Positions 50,603-61,158 are shown, counted from the first letter of the stretch. The stretch: 64,000 bases of DNA from Chitinophagaceae bacterium (GCA_947374225.1 CANCAY010000010.1:1-64000); one strand, 5' to 3'. The notes: a model not told the origin generated them from the letters alone. Program-made: numbers and translations.

Positions 50603-50617
50603 TAACTTTGTTATATG
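50603..50617 (+). promoter_or_regulatory. Candidate -7 promoter element abutting the first Wzi-like start codon
   Basis: TAACTTTG at 50603-50610, ATG at 50615; local inverted repeat TATAAC-TTT-GTTATA. Confidence 0.4.
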
Positions 50618-52372
50618 CTTATTCGTAAAAGAAATAACTTCTTTTTCTATTCCCCCATTTTAATTATTTTGTTTTTGACTCAGTCTTTTTTTGTGCATGC
50701 ACAAATTAAAACTAAGCCAACAAAAACAGAACAGTTAAAGCATGTGATGCATAATATATTTAGCAAGGTAAAGTTGCCACATTTCAATTTTAAGAAGTCA
50801 CAAAGAGATAGTATTGGTACAACTAGAATAAAAGCTAAAAGAATTATTCTTAACAGAAGCGCTGTTCCATTGCCAGTTGGATATGTTGATTTTGATGATA
50901 ATGTAAGAGACTTACAATTATTGGGGAAAATTGCACCAGACAATTCATTAACCATGCGTCCCTTTATTTTAAATAAGGGCCTGACTTATGATAGTTTGTT
51001 GCAATTAATTGACACAAGCATACATTATAAAGGAACCCTAATTCATAAAAAGAATTTTGATGTTCAACTATTGCCAGTAAATTTTTTACAAAAATATAAT
51101 AGCAACCACCCTTATGGTTGGGATGACGGGGCTTTGTCTTTCTCAAAGGGCTATCAAATGAGTGTAAGCACTGGTGTATATGTGCATTGGTATAATTTGC
51201 ATTTAACATTAAGACCAGAATATTTCAAGACCGCCTCAGAACAATATGAAACTAGTGGCGCATGGGGACAAGTAACACCGAGTGTAAGTAAATTTTGGCT
51301 AGGACAGTCCAGTTTAAGATTAGACCTTGGTAAACTAAGTGTGAAAGTAGGAACTGAAAATTTATGGCTAGGCCCAGGAATATATAGTTCCTTATTAATG
51401 AGTAATAATGCACAAGGCTTTGCGCATGCAAGTGTAGGAACTAATAGACCACTGAAAACATTTTTAGGGGATTTTCAAATTCAAGTAATTGGCGCAACAT
51501 TAACACAGAATAAAACAGATGGTTTTGAAAATGGTAATTTAAAATCAAGAGGAATAGCTGATAATACTAGATATATAAATATGCTTGCTATGACCTATAG
51601 CCCGGCATTTATGAAAAATGTTTATTTTGGTTTTAATAGAGTATTTCATCAGTACTCGATTATAGGTAAAAGTACCAATTTTATGACCGATTATTTACCT
51701 GTTACTAATGGTTTGTTTAGAAATAATTATCAGGATAATGCATTGGCAATTGACCAAGTTATAAGTGGCTATACCCGTTGGGAATTTCCTAAAAATCATG
51801 CCGAAGTGTATTTCGAATATGGTTGGAACGATGGCGCATCTAATTCTAGGGATTTAAATTTGGATTTATCTCATTCTTCTGCTTCCATTTTTGGATTTAA
51901 AAAATTACAGTACTTAAATAAAACCACTTATTTAAGTTTACAAGCCGAAGCTACCAGAATGTCTCAAACTCCTAGTTATATTCAAAGGAATGCAGGTAAT
52001 TGGTATGAACATAGTATGATACATGAAGGGTATACCAATGAAAATCAAATAATGGGTGCTGGAAGTGGTTTTGGAAATAATGTACAAACATTTACAACTA
52101 GTATTAATAAGGGGTTTAATTCAGTAGGAATAAAATTTCAACATATAGCTCAAAACCCAAGAAGGTTCGCAGCATATTATTCAAACTTGTTTTTGGGCCC
52201 TATTTCTTCAGATTGGCATGACTATGCTTATGGCCTTACTGCAAAATTTAGGTATAAGAAAATATTAATTAATTTGGATACACAATGGGTTAATTCTCAA
52301 AACTATTTATGGACGCCGGGTCACAATGTCGGTAATTTTTATTGCTTTTTAAATACCATTTATATATGGTAA
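50615..52372 (+). CDS. Capsule assembly Wzi-family outer membrane protein (copy 1)
   Basis: Signal peptide; Wzi-like blocks LWLGPGIYSSLLMSNNAQGFAHASVGTNRPL and NQIMGAGSGFGNNVQ. Confidence 0.8.
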   Translation: MLIRKRNNFFFYSPILIILFLTQSFFVHAQIKTKPTKTEQLKHVMHNIFSKVKLPHFNFKKSQRDSIGTTRIKAKRIILNRSAVPLPVGYVDFDDNVRDLQLLGKIAPDNSLTMRPFILNKGLTYDSLLQLIDTSIHYKGTLIHKKNFDVQLLPVNFLQKYNSNHPYGWDDGALSFSKGYQMSVSTGVYVHWYNLHLTLRPEYFKTASEQYETSGAWGQVTPSVSKFWLGQSSLRLDLGKLSVKVGTENLWLGPGIYSSLLMSNNAQGFAHASVGTNRPLKTFLGDFQIQVIGATLTQNKTDGFENGNLKSRGIADNTRYINMLAMTYSPAFMKNVYFGFNRVFHQYSIIGKSTNFMTDYLPVTNGLFRNNYQDNALAIDQVISGYTRWEFPKNHAEVYFEYGWNDGASNSRDLNLDLSHSSASIFGFKKLQYLNKTTYLSLQAEATRMSQTPSYIQRNAGNWYEHSMIHEGYTNENQIMGAGSGFGNNVQTFTTSINKGFNSVGIKFQHIAQNPRRFAAYYSNLFLGPISSDWHDYAYGLTAKFRYKKILINLDTQWVNSQNYLWTPGHNVGNFYCFLNTIYIW

Positions 52373-54039
52373 AAAAAATATTTATATATAGTATCCTGTT
52401 TATGTTTTGTATAATTCAAGTGAATGCGCAACATACATTTTTGGATGAGATTCAATTAATGGATCAGCAAAGAAGCAGACAATTATTAAAGGATACTGAG
52501 AATAATATTTCAAATTCATTTTTAATAAGGAATAGTTATTTGTTCCAGTCCATTCAAGATAATATCGAAAAAAAGAAGAAAAAGCGTTTTGTTAGTGATT
52601 TTCATGTGGGATACGATTTTCAAAATAATACTTTATTGCCCCAAAGTTGGAATGACGGCCTAATGTATCCTGCAAGGGGTTGGCAGGAAAGGTTTACTGT
52701 AGGTTTAAATTTAAGGGTAGGGATATTAGATATTAATATGCAACCAGAATGGTTGAAAGCGCAGAATATACCACAAGAGCCTTATTATGGTAATACCAAT
52801 GACGGAAATTGGGGCGCTAAATATTTTGGATATGTAGCGAATCATATTTCTAATTTTAGGCAATTTGGAAATAGTCAAATTGATACATTTTCCATAGGAC
52901 AATCTAGGATTGGCATTAATACAAATTATATTGCATTAGGTGTATCTAATCAAAATATTTGGTGGGGTCCTGGAAAAAGAAATAGTGTAGTATTTACCAA
53001 TAATGCGGGTGGCTTTAAACATATGTATTTGCATACCAATAATCCCTTGCCTACACCCATTGGGAATATAGAATTAGCTGCTGTTATAGGGGTATTGGAT
53101 ACCACACGGTATACGGATCCCGATTTGGGATTACTGAGCGGATGGAAGGATGGTATTGCAATAAAAAATCCAAGTCAACGAAATATAAATGCCATTACCC
53201 TAAATTGGAATCCTAAGTGGATACCAGGTTTGTATTTAGGATATGCTTATTCTAGACAATATTATAAAGACCAGGTAAATCAAGCAGGCGATACTTTAAG
53301 GTTTTTTAGTAAGGACTTAGTTAAAACAGAAATAGGAAGTTTCATGTTTAGGTTTGCACTTCCAAAAGACCATGCTGAATTTTACGGAGAAATTGGAATA
53401 CCCAATAAAGCTGCATGGCCTTGGAAATTCTTTGAGTCCAATCCGCAAACTGCATTTATTTTTGGAGCATCTAAATTGTTTCTATTAAACAAGGGTAAAT
53501 CCTATTTTAATTTGAATGTAGAATTTGCTCAATTCCAGTTAATGGATCCAAGGAATATTTATTATTTAGGAGCCCCGTGGGTAGGTGGCCCACCTAATAG
53601 TTGGTATGTGAGTCCTATAATAAAACAAGGCTATACTAATAATGGACAAATTATGGGAGCGAGTATTGGGCCTGGTTCTAATAGTCAAAGTATTAATTTT
53701 AGTTGGAATAGGGGTTATAATAAAATAGGCCTATCAGCTGAAAGGATAGTACATAATAATGATTTTTATTATTTAGTATATTTGAGGCCGCATGATGCTC
53801 AATATGGTTATTATAATAGGTATTGGGTGGACGTGAACACCAGCATTTATATGCAGTTAATGCCCATAGATAATATTTTAATTGCTGCTAGCTTTATGAA
53901 TACCAATGCCTTAAATTATATGTGGATACGTAATGAAGACGGAAAATCAGCGTATGACGAACCTTCTTCCCTTACTGATAAATTTAATGTACAGTTCAAA
54001 TTTTCTGTAAAATATTTATTACATGCAAGTATTAAATAG
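52366..54039 (+). CDS. Capsule assembly Wzi-family outer membrane protein (copy 2)
   Basis: IWWGPGKRNSVVFTNNAGGFKHMYLHTNNPLPTPIG; NGQIMGASIGPGSNSQS; ATG at 52366 overlaps the copy 1 stop. Confidence 0.82.
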   Translation: MVKKIFIYSILFMFCIIQVNAQHTFLDEIQLMDQQRSRQLLKDTENNISNSFLIRNSYLFQSIQDNIEKKKKKRFVSDFHVGYDFQNNTLLPQSWNDGLMYPARGWQERFTVGLNLRVGILDINMQPEWLKAQNIPQEPYYGNTNDGNWGAKYFGYVANHISNFRQFGNSQIDTFSIGQSRIGINTNYIALGVSNQNIWWGPGKRNSVVFTNNAGGFKHMYLHTNNPLPTPIGNIELAAVIGVLDTTRYTDPDLGLLSGWKDGIAIKNPSQRNINAITLNWNPKWIPGLYLGYAYSRQYYKDQVNQAGDTLRFFSKDLVKTEIGSFMFRFALPKDHAEFYGEIGIPNKAAWPWKFFESNPQTAFIFGASKLFLLNKGKSYFNLNVEFAQFQLMDPRNIYYLGAPWVGGPPNSWYVSPIIKQGYTNNGQIMGASIGPGSNSQSINFSWNRGYNKIGLSAERIVHNNDFYYLVYLRPHDAQYGYYNRYWVDVNTSIYMQLMPIDNILIAASFMNTNALNYMWIRNEDGKSAYDEPSSLTDKFNVQFKFSVKYLLHASIK

Positions 54040-55270
54040 AACTTATATTAGCTTGTATTTTTTAGTATTTGCCTTATATGCATTTTTAAATAAGGGAGTA
54101 GCGTATACTTATTTAGTGGAAGGGTTATTAGGCATAGGAATTGTACTCTTGTTTTTGAATAGAAAAGAGCTGGAAATTATTATTGAAAAAAAAGCCTTGA
54201 TAGTGCTATTTTTTATTGTGCTTACTATTATTTATATATTTCTTGGAATAGGAAAGTATGGTATTACAGATATTATAAGAGATTCCTTGGTGTTTGAATA
54301 TGCTTTTTTTGCCTTTATACTTTATTTTTTTAAGGAGGAAGCTATTTTCATTTGGTATAAAATGATATTGATTTATAAGTGGATACCCCTAGTAATTTTA
54401 CTTAATTTTTTAATTGCCAATTTTTTCCCCAGCTTACAAACTATTAGCTTATTTGGCAATGTCCCCTTATTATTATTTAAAAATGGAGACAAAAGTGTTC
54501 ATCTTTTAATTAGTACTATTTTTTTAGTTTTATTTTCAGAACAGTATTCAAAAAAATGGTTATACCTCAATTTCTTTTTGATTTTATTGGATATGCTTAT
54601 TTTGCTTTCCTATACTCGCTCTGGAAGTGTGGCTTATTTTATAGGACTTGCCTGTTTTTTTATTTTTAATAAAGGAAGCATTTTGAATCCAGCATTAAAA
54701 CAGATTGTCAAATTTGCTCCTTTGTTTTTAATTGTAATTATTGGAATATTTGCATCCCTTGAAATACAAGCAGATGATCAGGGCAGGGTTGTTGGATTTG
54801 GACAAATTAAAGACAATTTGGGTTCTATTGTAAATAGTGATATTGACGGAAACCTAGGAGCCAATAAAGTATGGAGATTAATTTGGTGGGCTAAAATTGT
54901 TAATGAAAGCTTTAGCCCAGAGTATATTTTAAAAGGAAAGGGATTGGGAATGTCGCTTGCAGGAGCAGACCAGCAAACTACTGACGAAAATGTGCGTTCG
55001 CCCCATAATTATAATTTAACTATCATGGCAAGGTATGGCCTAGTGGTATTTGGAATTTGGATATACTGGTTGGTACTATTATTTAAACCTTTATTTAAAA
55101 AAAGACTTCAAGGTAAACAATTAGCTATTGTATGTATACTACTAGCTTTTATAATTAATGCAAGTTTTGATGTTTATTTAGAAGGTCCTATGGGTGCATT
55201 TCCTTTTTGGTCCTTTGTGGGATTATTATTTATTACGGAAGACCAAAACTTATCCCAACAGCATAGCTAG
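54023..55270 (+). CDS. O-antigen polymerase/ligase-like membrane protein (Wzy-like)
   Basis: 415 aa multi-TM; SYTRSGSVAYFIGLACFFIF; SPHNYNLTIMARYGLVVFGIWIYWLV. Confidence 0.75.
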   Translation: MQVLNRTYISLYFLVFALYAFLNKGVAYTYLVEGLLGIGIVLLFLNRKELEIIIEKKALIVLFFIVLTIIYIFLGIGKYGITDIIRDSLVFEYAFFAFILYFFKEEAIFIWYKMILIYKWIPLVILLNFLIANFFPSLQTISLFGNVPLLLFKNGDKSVHLLISTIFLVLFSEQYSKKWLYLNFFLILLDMLILLSYTRSGSVAYFIGLACFFIFNKGSILNPALKQIVKFAPLFLIVIIGIFASLEIQADDQGRVVGFGQIKDNLGSIVNSDIDGNLGANKVWRLIWWAKIVNESFSPEYILKGKGLGMSLAGADQQTTDENVRSPHNYNLTIMARYGLVVFGIWIYWLVLLFKPLFKKRLQGKQLAIVCILLAFIINASFDVYLEGPMGAFPFWSFVGLLFITEDQNLSQQHS

Positions 55271-56870
55271 TGTTATTTGTTTTTAATCCATTGGTATAAT
55301 CTTCCTTCATCCATTGCGCCGAGGTTCTTAGGTATACATTGTGAATCCATTCAAAGTTTGCTTGTAAAAACAAGTCCTTTCTGTTTTTTTGATAATTGTT
55401 CAAAAATGAAGGTTGTGGTTCCGCTAAATATTGTTCCACGATAGTTCCCGCCCCTCCTTTTCTAATATTTTGATATCGTGCGTAAAAGTTTAATTTAGGA
55501 ATGGGTGTATATTTAACAAATAGTATTTTTCTATCAAAATTATTTCCCATCCAATCTCCTAGGCTATAATCATAATTAGTATAGCGTTGCGCAGGAATTA
55601 AATTATTATACACAAATGGATTAACACGGGTATATTCAGCACCCATAGTTAAATAAGGAAGGAAGAGATCTGTTAGGGAACCTCCAATGGTATATCCTAA
55701 TTGATTTCTTTTTTTCAATTTATTAAACATTTCAGATACTCTTATTTCGTCTATAAAAGTAGATGCGTATAAATGCGTATTCTTAATTTGGTTTCTTGAA
55801 CTTATTTGTAAAAAGTATTGTCCATTAGACCCCGCATTAATTGAATAGTTACTGCGGTTATTGTCGTAAATTTTAAATAAGTTAATTGGAATAAAAAAAC
55901 CTGGGTCTAATTGGTCACTATAAATTATAGATTCTCCAAGGGCAATATTTAATCCCTTCATAGGTTTAAATACTATACTATGGGTTGCAAAATATTTTTG
56001 AATAAATAAAATTCTTGTATCACCACTTACGCCACCTGTGTATGTATTGTAAGATAAATTAGAGTCTACTAAATTAGAATTCAACCAGGCATGCATATAA
56101 TTAAAGCTCATCCATTTAAAAGGGCTGTAGTCTAATCTTATATAAGGATAAGAAGGTGCTTTACTTGATAATATAATTTTTCCATTTTCGCCGTAACCCC
56201 AATTCATATTATCCTTTCCAAAAATAATGGATCCGTTTTTCCAAGTATAAGAAAGGTTGGCTCTTATTTCACTATAATTAATTTGATGATTATTATTAGT
56301 GCCTACAAGTATTCTTCCAGTTTCGGGATTTTCCAAATTTAAAACATGATTCACTTCTCCTGTCTCCGTATAATCGCGATAATATAATTGATAGCCCCAT
56401 TGTTTTTTTTCACCTATGCTTCCCCATAAATCAATACCATTGCTTACCTGCTTGATTGTTTTTCCGTTCTCGCTTATGGATCCTATACCAATTATAGGAT
56501 CTGCATTTAAGCTAAACGAGGGTGATTTAATATGCAAGGTTCTCCACCGGTTGTTTTGGTCTTTTTTTAAAAAACTAATTTTAGTATTGGTGTCATTTAT
56601 GATTCTAAATTCTTCTAAGTAAAATTCAAGTTCTTTTTGTTCCTTATTAGACAGCCGTGTTTTCTTATTATTTAAAATCAATAATGCATCAGCTATATGT
56701 GTTCTTGGAACTGGTTGAATGATATCATTAAATTCAACAAAACCTTTTTGGGCCATTCTATTTAAAAAAGGATACACATTAGAACGGTAATTTTCAAAAA
56801 TAGTTTGTGCAGACAGTTGTTGACTCATTAATGAAAAGGAAATCAGTAATAGAAAGGATAGCTTTTTCAA
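55233..56870 (-). CDS. Capsule assembly Wzi-family outer membrane protein (copy 3), likely TTG start
   Basis: KKLSFLLLISFSLMSQQLSAQ signal peptide begins at TTG (56870); GKDNMNWGYGENGKIILSSKAPSYPYIRLDYSPFKWMSFNYMHAW. Confidence 0.78.
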   Translation of the reverse strand: MKKLSFLLLISFSLMSQQLSAQTIFENYRSNVYPFLNRMAQKGFVEFNDIIQPVPRTHIADALLILNNKKTRLSNKEQKELEFYLEEFRIINDTNTKISFLKKDQNNRWRTLHIKSPSFSLNADPIIGIGSISENGKTIKQVSNGIDLWGSIGEKKQWGYQLYYRDYTETGEVNHVLNLENPETGRILVGTNNNHQINYSEIRANLSYTWKNGSIIFGKDNMNWGYGENGKIILSSKAPSYPYIRLDYSPFKWMSFNYMHAWLNSNLVDSNLSYNTYTGGVSGDTRILFIQKYFATHSIVFKPMKGLNIALGESIIYSDQLDPGFFIPINLFKIYDNNRSNYSINAGSNGQYFLQISSRNQIKNTHLYASTFIDEIRVSEMFNKLKKRNQLGYTIGGSLTDLFLPYLTMGAEYTRVNPFVYNNLIPAQRYTNYDYSLGDWMGNNFDRKILFVKYTPIPKLNFYARYQNIRKGGAGTIVEQYLAEPQPSFLNNYQKNRKDLFLQANFEWIHNVYLRTSAQWMKEDYTNGLKTNNTSYAVGISFGLP

Positions 56871-56871
56871 T

Positions 56872-58263
56872 TTAGTAGGCGTTTTGGTCACCCCTAATAA
56901 TGTTGACCACGGTTTGTATAATAATTTGAATATCCAACCAAAAAGTCCAGCGGTGAATATAGTATAAGTCAAAATTAATTCTTCTTTGCATTTCCTCAGT
57001 GGTTTTGGTTTCACCCCTACAACCATTTACTTGGGCCAACCCAGAAATCCCCGGCATTACTAAATGCCTTAGCATATAATTGTCCACGGTTTGCATGGAA
57101 GCTAAATTCAATGGGGTTGGATGTGGTCTTGGCCCCACCACCGACATATTGCCAATTAGTACATTCCAAAACTGAGGTAATTCGTCCAAATTGGTTTTTC
57201 TTAGGATTCGACCAATAGTGGTAATTCGAGGATCGTCCTTAAAAGCCTGGTTGTAATTTCCGTCCTCGTCCACGTCCTTACTGTCTTTTACCATGGACCT
57301 GAATTTATAGCAAAGTATACTTTTGTTATTGTGCCCCCAACGCTCTTGTTTGAAGAAAATAGGCCCTTTGGAGGAAATTTTTATTAAAATGGCTATAAGT
57401 GGAAACAACCAAATACCAATAATTAAAAAAAACAGGCTTGCAAAAACAATGTCAAATCCACGTTTTAAGAGCCTATTTTCAGCTTTGTCCAACGGTAAAT
57501 GCCCTATATTCACCACGGGTAGCATACCAATATTGTTAATATAAATGGAGGAAGAGGTATAGTCGGTTAAATCTGGTAAGATTCTTACTTTAATCCTATT
57601 GGCATCACAAATATTGATACAATTTTGAATTTTTTCATTTTCATTGGTAGGTAATGCTATAAAAACTTCGTCTATACTATTGTTAATCAGTACCTTATCC
57701 AATTGTTCGAAATTTCCAAAATAGGGACATTGGGAGCCTAATTTGTCATTTTCGTCTATATAACCAAGGCATTTAAAGCCATAATAGTAATATTTCTGAA
57801 CCGTCTCTATAAAGTTTACAGCAGCTTCATTAGAGCCAATTAATAAGACATTGTCATAAAAATTACCCTTTATTAGGGCCGCATGAATCTTTTTTCTAAA
57901 AGCATATTTGGTTAAAATAGCCAATAAAGCATTGATAAACACATAAATTATCACAAAACGAGCAGGATATTTATGGTTTAGATTCAAAAAGAATAATACC
58001 GAACTCAGGGAGACAGAGAATAAAATAGTATGATAAATAACAAAAACAATCTCCTCCGAGAACTTATTTGACCTTCTTTCCACATATAATTTAGAAAAAA
58101 TGGACATTGTATACCAAATGATACAGCAAACCAAGTAAAAAAGGAGACTAAAACCAGGGAAGGGCTTGTTGTAAAAAAAACTAGCAATATAATAGCCTAA
58201 TATTAATACCAGCGCATCTAAGGCAAAACGAATTAATTTTATAAAAAGATGCGATTTTTTCAT
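56872..58263 (-). CDS. Undecaprenyl-phosphate sugar phosphotransferase (WcaJ-like polyprenyl glycosylphosphotransferase)
   Basis: KRGFDIVFASLFFLIIGIWLFPLIAILIKISSKGPIFFKQERWG; NLDELPQFWNVLIGNMSVVGPRPHP. Confidence 0.94.
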   Translation of the reverse strand: MKKSHLFIKLIRFALDALVLILGYYIASFFYNKPFPGFSLLFYLVCCIIWYTMSIFSKLYVERRSNKFSEEIVFVIYHTILFSVSLSSVLFFLNLNHKYPARFVIIYVFINALLAILTKYAFRKKIHAALIKGNFYDNVLLIGSNEAAVNFIETVQKYYYYGFKCLGYIDENDKLGSQCPYFGNFEQLDKVLINNSIDEVFIALPTNENEKIQNCINICDANRIKVRILPDLTDYTSSSIYINNIGMLPVVNIGHLPLDKAENRLLKRGFDIVFASLFFLIIGIWLFPLIAILIKISSKGPIFFKQERWGHNNKSILCYKFRSMVKDSKDVDEDGNYNQAFKDDPRITTIGRILRKTNLDELPQFWNVLIGNMSVVGPRPHPTPLNLASMQTVDNYMLRHLVMPGISGLAQVNGCRGETKTTEEMQRRINFDLYYIHRWTFWLDIQIIIQTVVNIIRGDQNAY

Positions 58264-58271
58264 ACTCTTTT

Positions 58272-58339
58272 CAAAGGTAAATATAAAAAAGTAAAGACGG
58301 TTATTTATACTTTTTACTAGTAATTTTTATTTACCTTTG
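58272..58339. promoter_or_regulatory. Divergent promoter pair built on a 12-bp perfect inverted repeat
   Basis: CAAAGGTAAATA (58272-58283) and TATTTACCTTTG (58328-58339), each containing an outward TACCTTTG -7 element. Confidence 0.6.
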
Positions 58340-58564
58340 CAGCTCCCCCATTTTAGTTATTGTTTTGATAAACTATTGACTAGTATATAGATAATAGCCT
58401 ATTTCAAATAGGAATATTCATATGTATTTAGTACTATTGTAATAGATTTTATATGCTCTGTTTACATAGAGCTGGTACTTGGGTTAACTATGTGACTTAG
58501 AATGGCGAAGCCCTGCAATTTTCTGAATTTTATTAATTAAATACTTTACATTAAATCTCAAATT

Positions 58565-61132
58565 ATGAGAATTTTCAAATTGATTTTATTGGTGGCTATT
58601 TTAGCAATTGTAAGCAATGTTTCCATGGCTCAAAATCCATTGAGTGGAACGGACTTGAGTACCATTAAGGTTGACGCCTTGTCCGAATCTCAAATTAGCC
58701 AGATAAAGTCGGAGTTATCAAAACGTGGAGTTACTATTGAACAAGTAGAACCTCAGGCCCTTGCAAAAGGGATGACTTCCACTGAGTTTGCTAAATTAAG
58801 AGACCGAGTAAACAATCCTGTAACTTTTGCAAAAAAGAACGCAAATTTGGCAGCATCTAAAACTGCCATTAAGACTACAACCACGAAGGATACTGTTAAT
58901 GTAATCTATAATACTGAAATTAATCCGCTAGTATATGGTTCTGAATTATTTTCAAAATCTAGTAATGGGAATACAGTAAATAAAAGCATTGCAACACCCT
59001 TGAATTATGAAATTGGACCTAATGATGTATTAAAAGTGGTGGTATACGGGGTGCAAGAATATTCTGGAGACTTAACAGTAAGTAAGGAAGGTAAAATTCA
59101 AGTTGAAAATGTAGGACAAATAAAAGTTAGTGGTTTAAGTATTGAAGCTGCTATTTCAAGATTGAAACAACAATTGGGAAATAGTGCTTACCCAAGTTTA
59201 AGGTCGGGTGAGTCAAAATTGGCATTAACGGTAGGTGATATTAGAACCATTTTTATAAATGTAATTGGTGCTTATAAAAGCGGCACTTACAATGTATCCT
59301 CACTGTCAAATGTAATAAGTGTATTAAGTGAAGCGGGGGGGCCTAGCAATATTGGGTCATATAGAGAAATAGAAGTAATAAGAAATAATAAAGTAATTGC
59401 TAAATGTGATTTATATAAATTTTTACAAAATGGGGATCAATCACAAAATATTAGTTTAAAGGATAATGATGTATTAAGAGTGCCTCCTTATAAAGGAAGA
59501 ATTGAAATACAAGGTGAAGTAAAGCGTCCAGGAATTTTTGAAGTATTAGCTAATGAGGAATTTTCACAGGTTTTAAAATATGCAGGTGGATTTGGTGATG
59601 ATGCATATACTGCCATGGTGAAAGTGGTTCAAAAAAGTGACAGAGAAAAATCGGTTAAGGACGTTTTAAATGCTGATTTTGCAAAGTACCAACCTAAAGG
59701 TGGAGACTTAATTAGTGTTTCAAAAATTATTAATCGATATCAAAATAGAGTTACTTTAAATGGAGCTGTTTACAGACCAGATGTGTATGAATTAATTCCT
59801 GGTATGCGTGTTGCAGATTTAGTACAAAGAGCGGATGGATTAAAGGAAGATGCATTTATAGGTCGTGCACAATTAATTAGAGTAAAGCCTAATTTATTAA
59901 AAGAAATGATTAGTGTTAATTTAACAAAGGCATTACAAAAGGACCCTTCTGAAAATATCTTATTACAAAGAGAAGACGAATTATACATTAATTCTATTTT
60001 AGAATTAAGAGATTCTTTAACAGTGGACTTATTAGGGGAAGTAAGATCACCAGGCAAGTTTAACTATATTGATAGTATGACGGTGAAGGATTTAATTTTA
60101 ATCGCAGGCGGCTTTACGCATGCTGCAAATAAACATGTGGAAGTTGCAAGGCTTACACAATATGGTGACAGGGTAATTGACAATCAAGTAACAACTATAT
60201 TAGGAACCGATATTAATGGTGATTTAAGTTTTAATGCAGGACAAGTGAACTATATATTACAACCTTTGGATGTAGTAACTATAACTAAAAAAGTAGGATA
60301 TACTTTACCAGAAGTAGTAAGTATAACTGGTCAGGTACAGAGTACGGGTAAATATACTTTAAGTAGTAGGGTGGAAAGAGTAAGCGACATTATAAAGCGT
60401 TCTGGAGGTTTAATTGGTCAAGCTTATGGGGAAGGGGCTTATATTAGAAGAAGAAGATTTGATATAGATTCTTTAAGATCTGATGAATCACAAACCTCTA
60501 TTGAATTAGCCTATACTCGTAAATTTAAGGCAAAACAGGAATCAGACAAAGCATCCGTATTAGCTGTGCCAGCAGTGGTGGTTGCTCCAGTACCAGGCGC
60601 ATTAACAACTGGGCCAATCGACCTAGACCCTAAAGTAAATGGGAATAGACTGAAAGACACTTTAAGTGCCCTCCTTAAAGAAAGAGAGGATGATTATTAC
60701 CAAATTGCGATTGACATTAATTATATCATGAGCCATCCGGGCAGTGAAGTGGATTTAGTATTAAGAAATCATGACGAAATTGTAATTCCCAAAACAGACA
60801 ATAGAGTAAAAATTAGTGGTGGTGTATTGAGACCTACTAATATCGTTTATAGAGACGGCTTAACCATTGGAGAATGCATTAGTGCTGCTGGTGGTATTTC
60901 TGAATATGCGCAACGTGGGAGAGCTTATGTTATTTATGCTAATGGAAAATCAAAAAGAACAACACATTTTGGATTCTTTAAAATTAATCCAGTTATAAGG
61001 CCAGGTAGTGAAGTAGTATTGCCAGAAACAGATGTTAAAAAAGACAAGCCATTAACAACCATTATACAATTCACAACTGTGTTAGCTCAAGTTGTTGCCG
61101 CAATTGCTACTATTAGTTTGTTGAAAAAATAA
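58565..61132 (+). CDS. Polysaccharide export protein with multiple SLBB domains (Wza-like)
   Basis: YEIGPNDVLKVVVYGVQEYSGDLTVSKEGKIQVENVGQIKVSGLS; repeated G-x-V-x-x-P-G SLBB blocks. Confidence 0.93.
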   Translation: MRIFKLILLVAILAIVSNVSMAQNPLSGTDLSTIKVDALSESQISQIKSELSKRGVTIEQVEPQALAKGMTSTEFAKLRDRVNNPVTFAKKNANLAASKTAIKTTTTKDTVNVIYNTEINPLVYGSELFSKSSNGNTVNKSIATPLNYEIGPNDVLKVVVYGVQEYSGDLTVSKEGKIQVENVGQIKVSGLSIEAAISRLKQQLGNSAYPSLRSGESKLALTVGDIRTIFINVIGAYKSGTYNVSSLSNVISVLSEAGGPSNIGSYREIEVIRNNKVIAKCDLYKFLQNGDQSQNISLKDNDVLRVPPYKGRIEIQGEVKRPGIFEVLANEEFSQVLKYAGGFGDDAYTAMVKVVQKSDREKSVKDVLNADFAKYQPKGGDLISVSKIINRYQNRVTLNGAVYRPDVYELIPGMRVADLVQRADGLKEDAFIGRAQLIRVKPNLLKEMISVNLTKALQKDPSENILLQREDELYINSILELRDSLTVDLLGEVRSPGKFNYIDSMTVKDLILIAGGFTHAANKHVEVARLTQYGDRVIDNQVTTILGTDINGDLSFNAGQVNYILQPLDVVTITKKVGYTLPEVVSITGQVQSTGKYTLSSRVERVSDIIKRSGGLIGQAYGEGAYIRRRRFDIDSLRSDESQTSIELAYTRKFKAKQESDKASVLAVPAVVVAPVPGALTTGPIDLDPKVNGNRLKDTLSALLKEREDDYYQIAIDINYIMSHPGSEVDLVLRNHDEIVIPKTDNRVKISGGVLRPTNIVYRDGLTIGECISAAGGISEYAQRGRAYVIYANGKSKRTTHFGFFKINPVIRPGSEVVLPETDVKKDKPLTTIIQFTTVLAQVVAAIATISLLKK

Positions 61133-61158
61133 ATCTCAGATACTATTAATATTATAAA

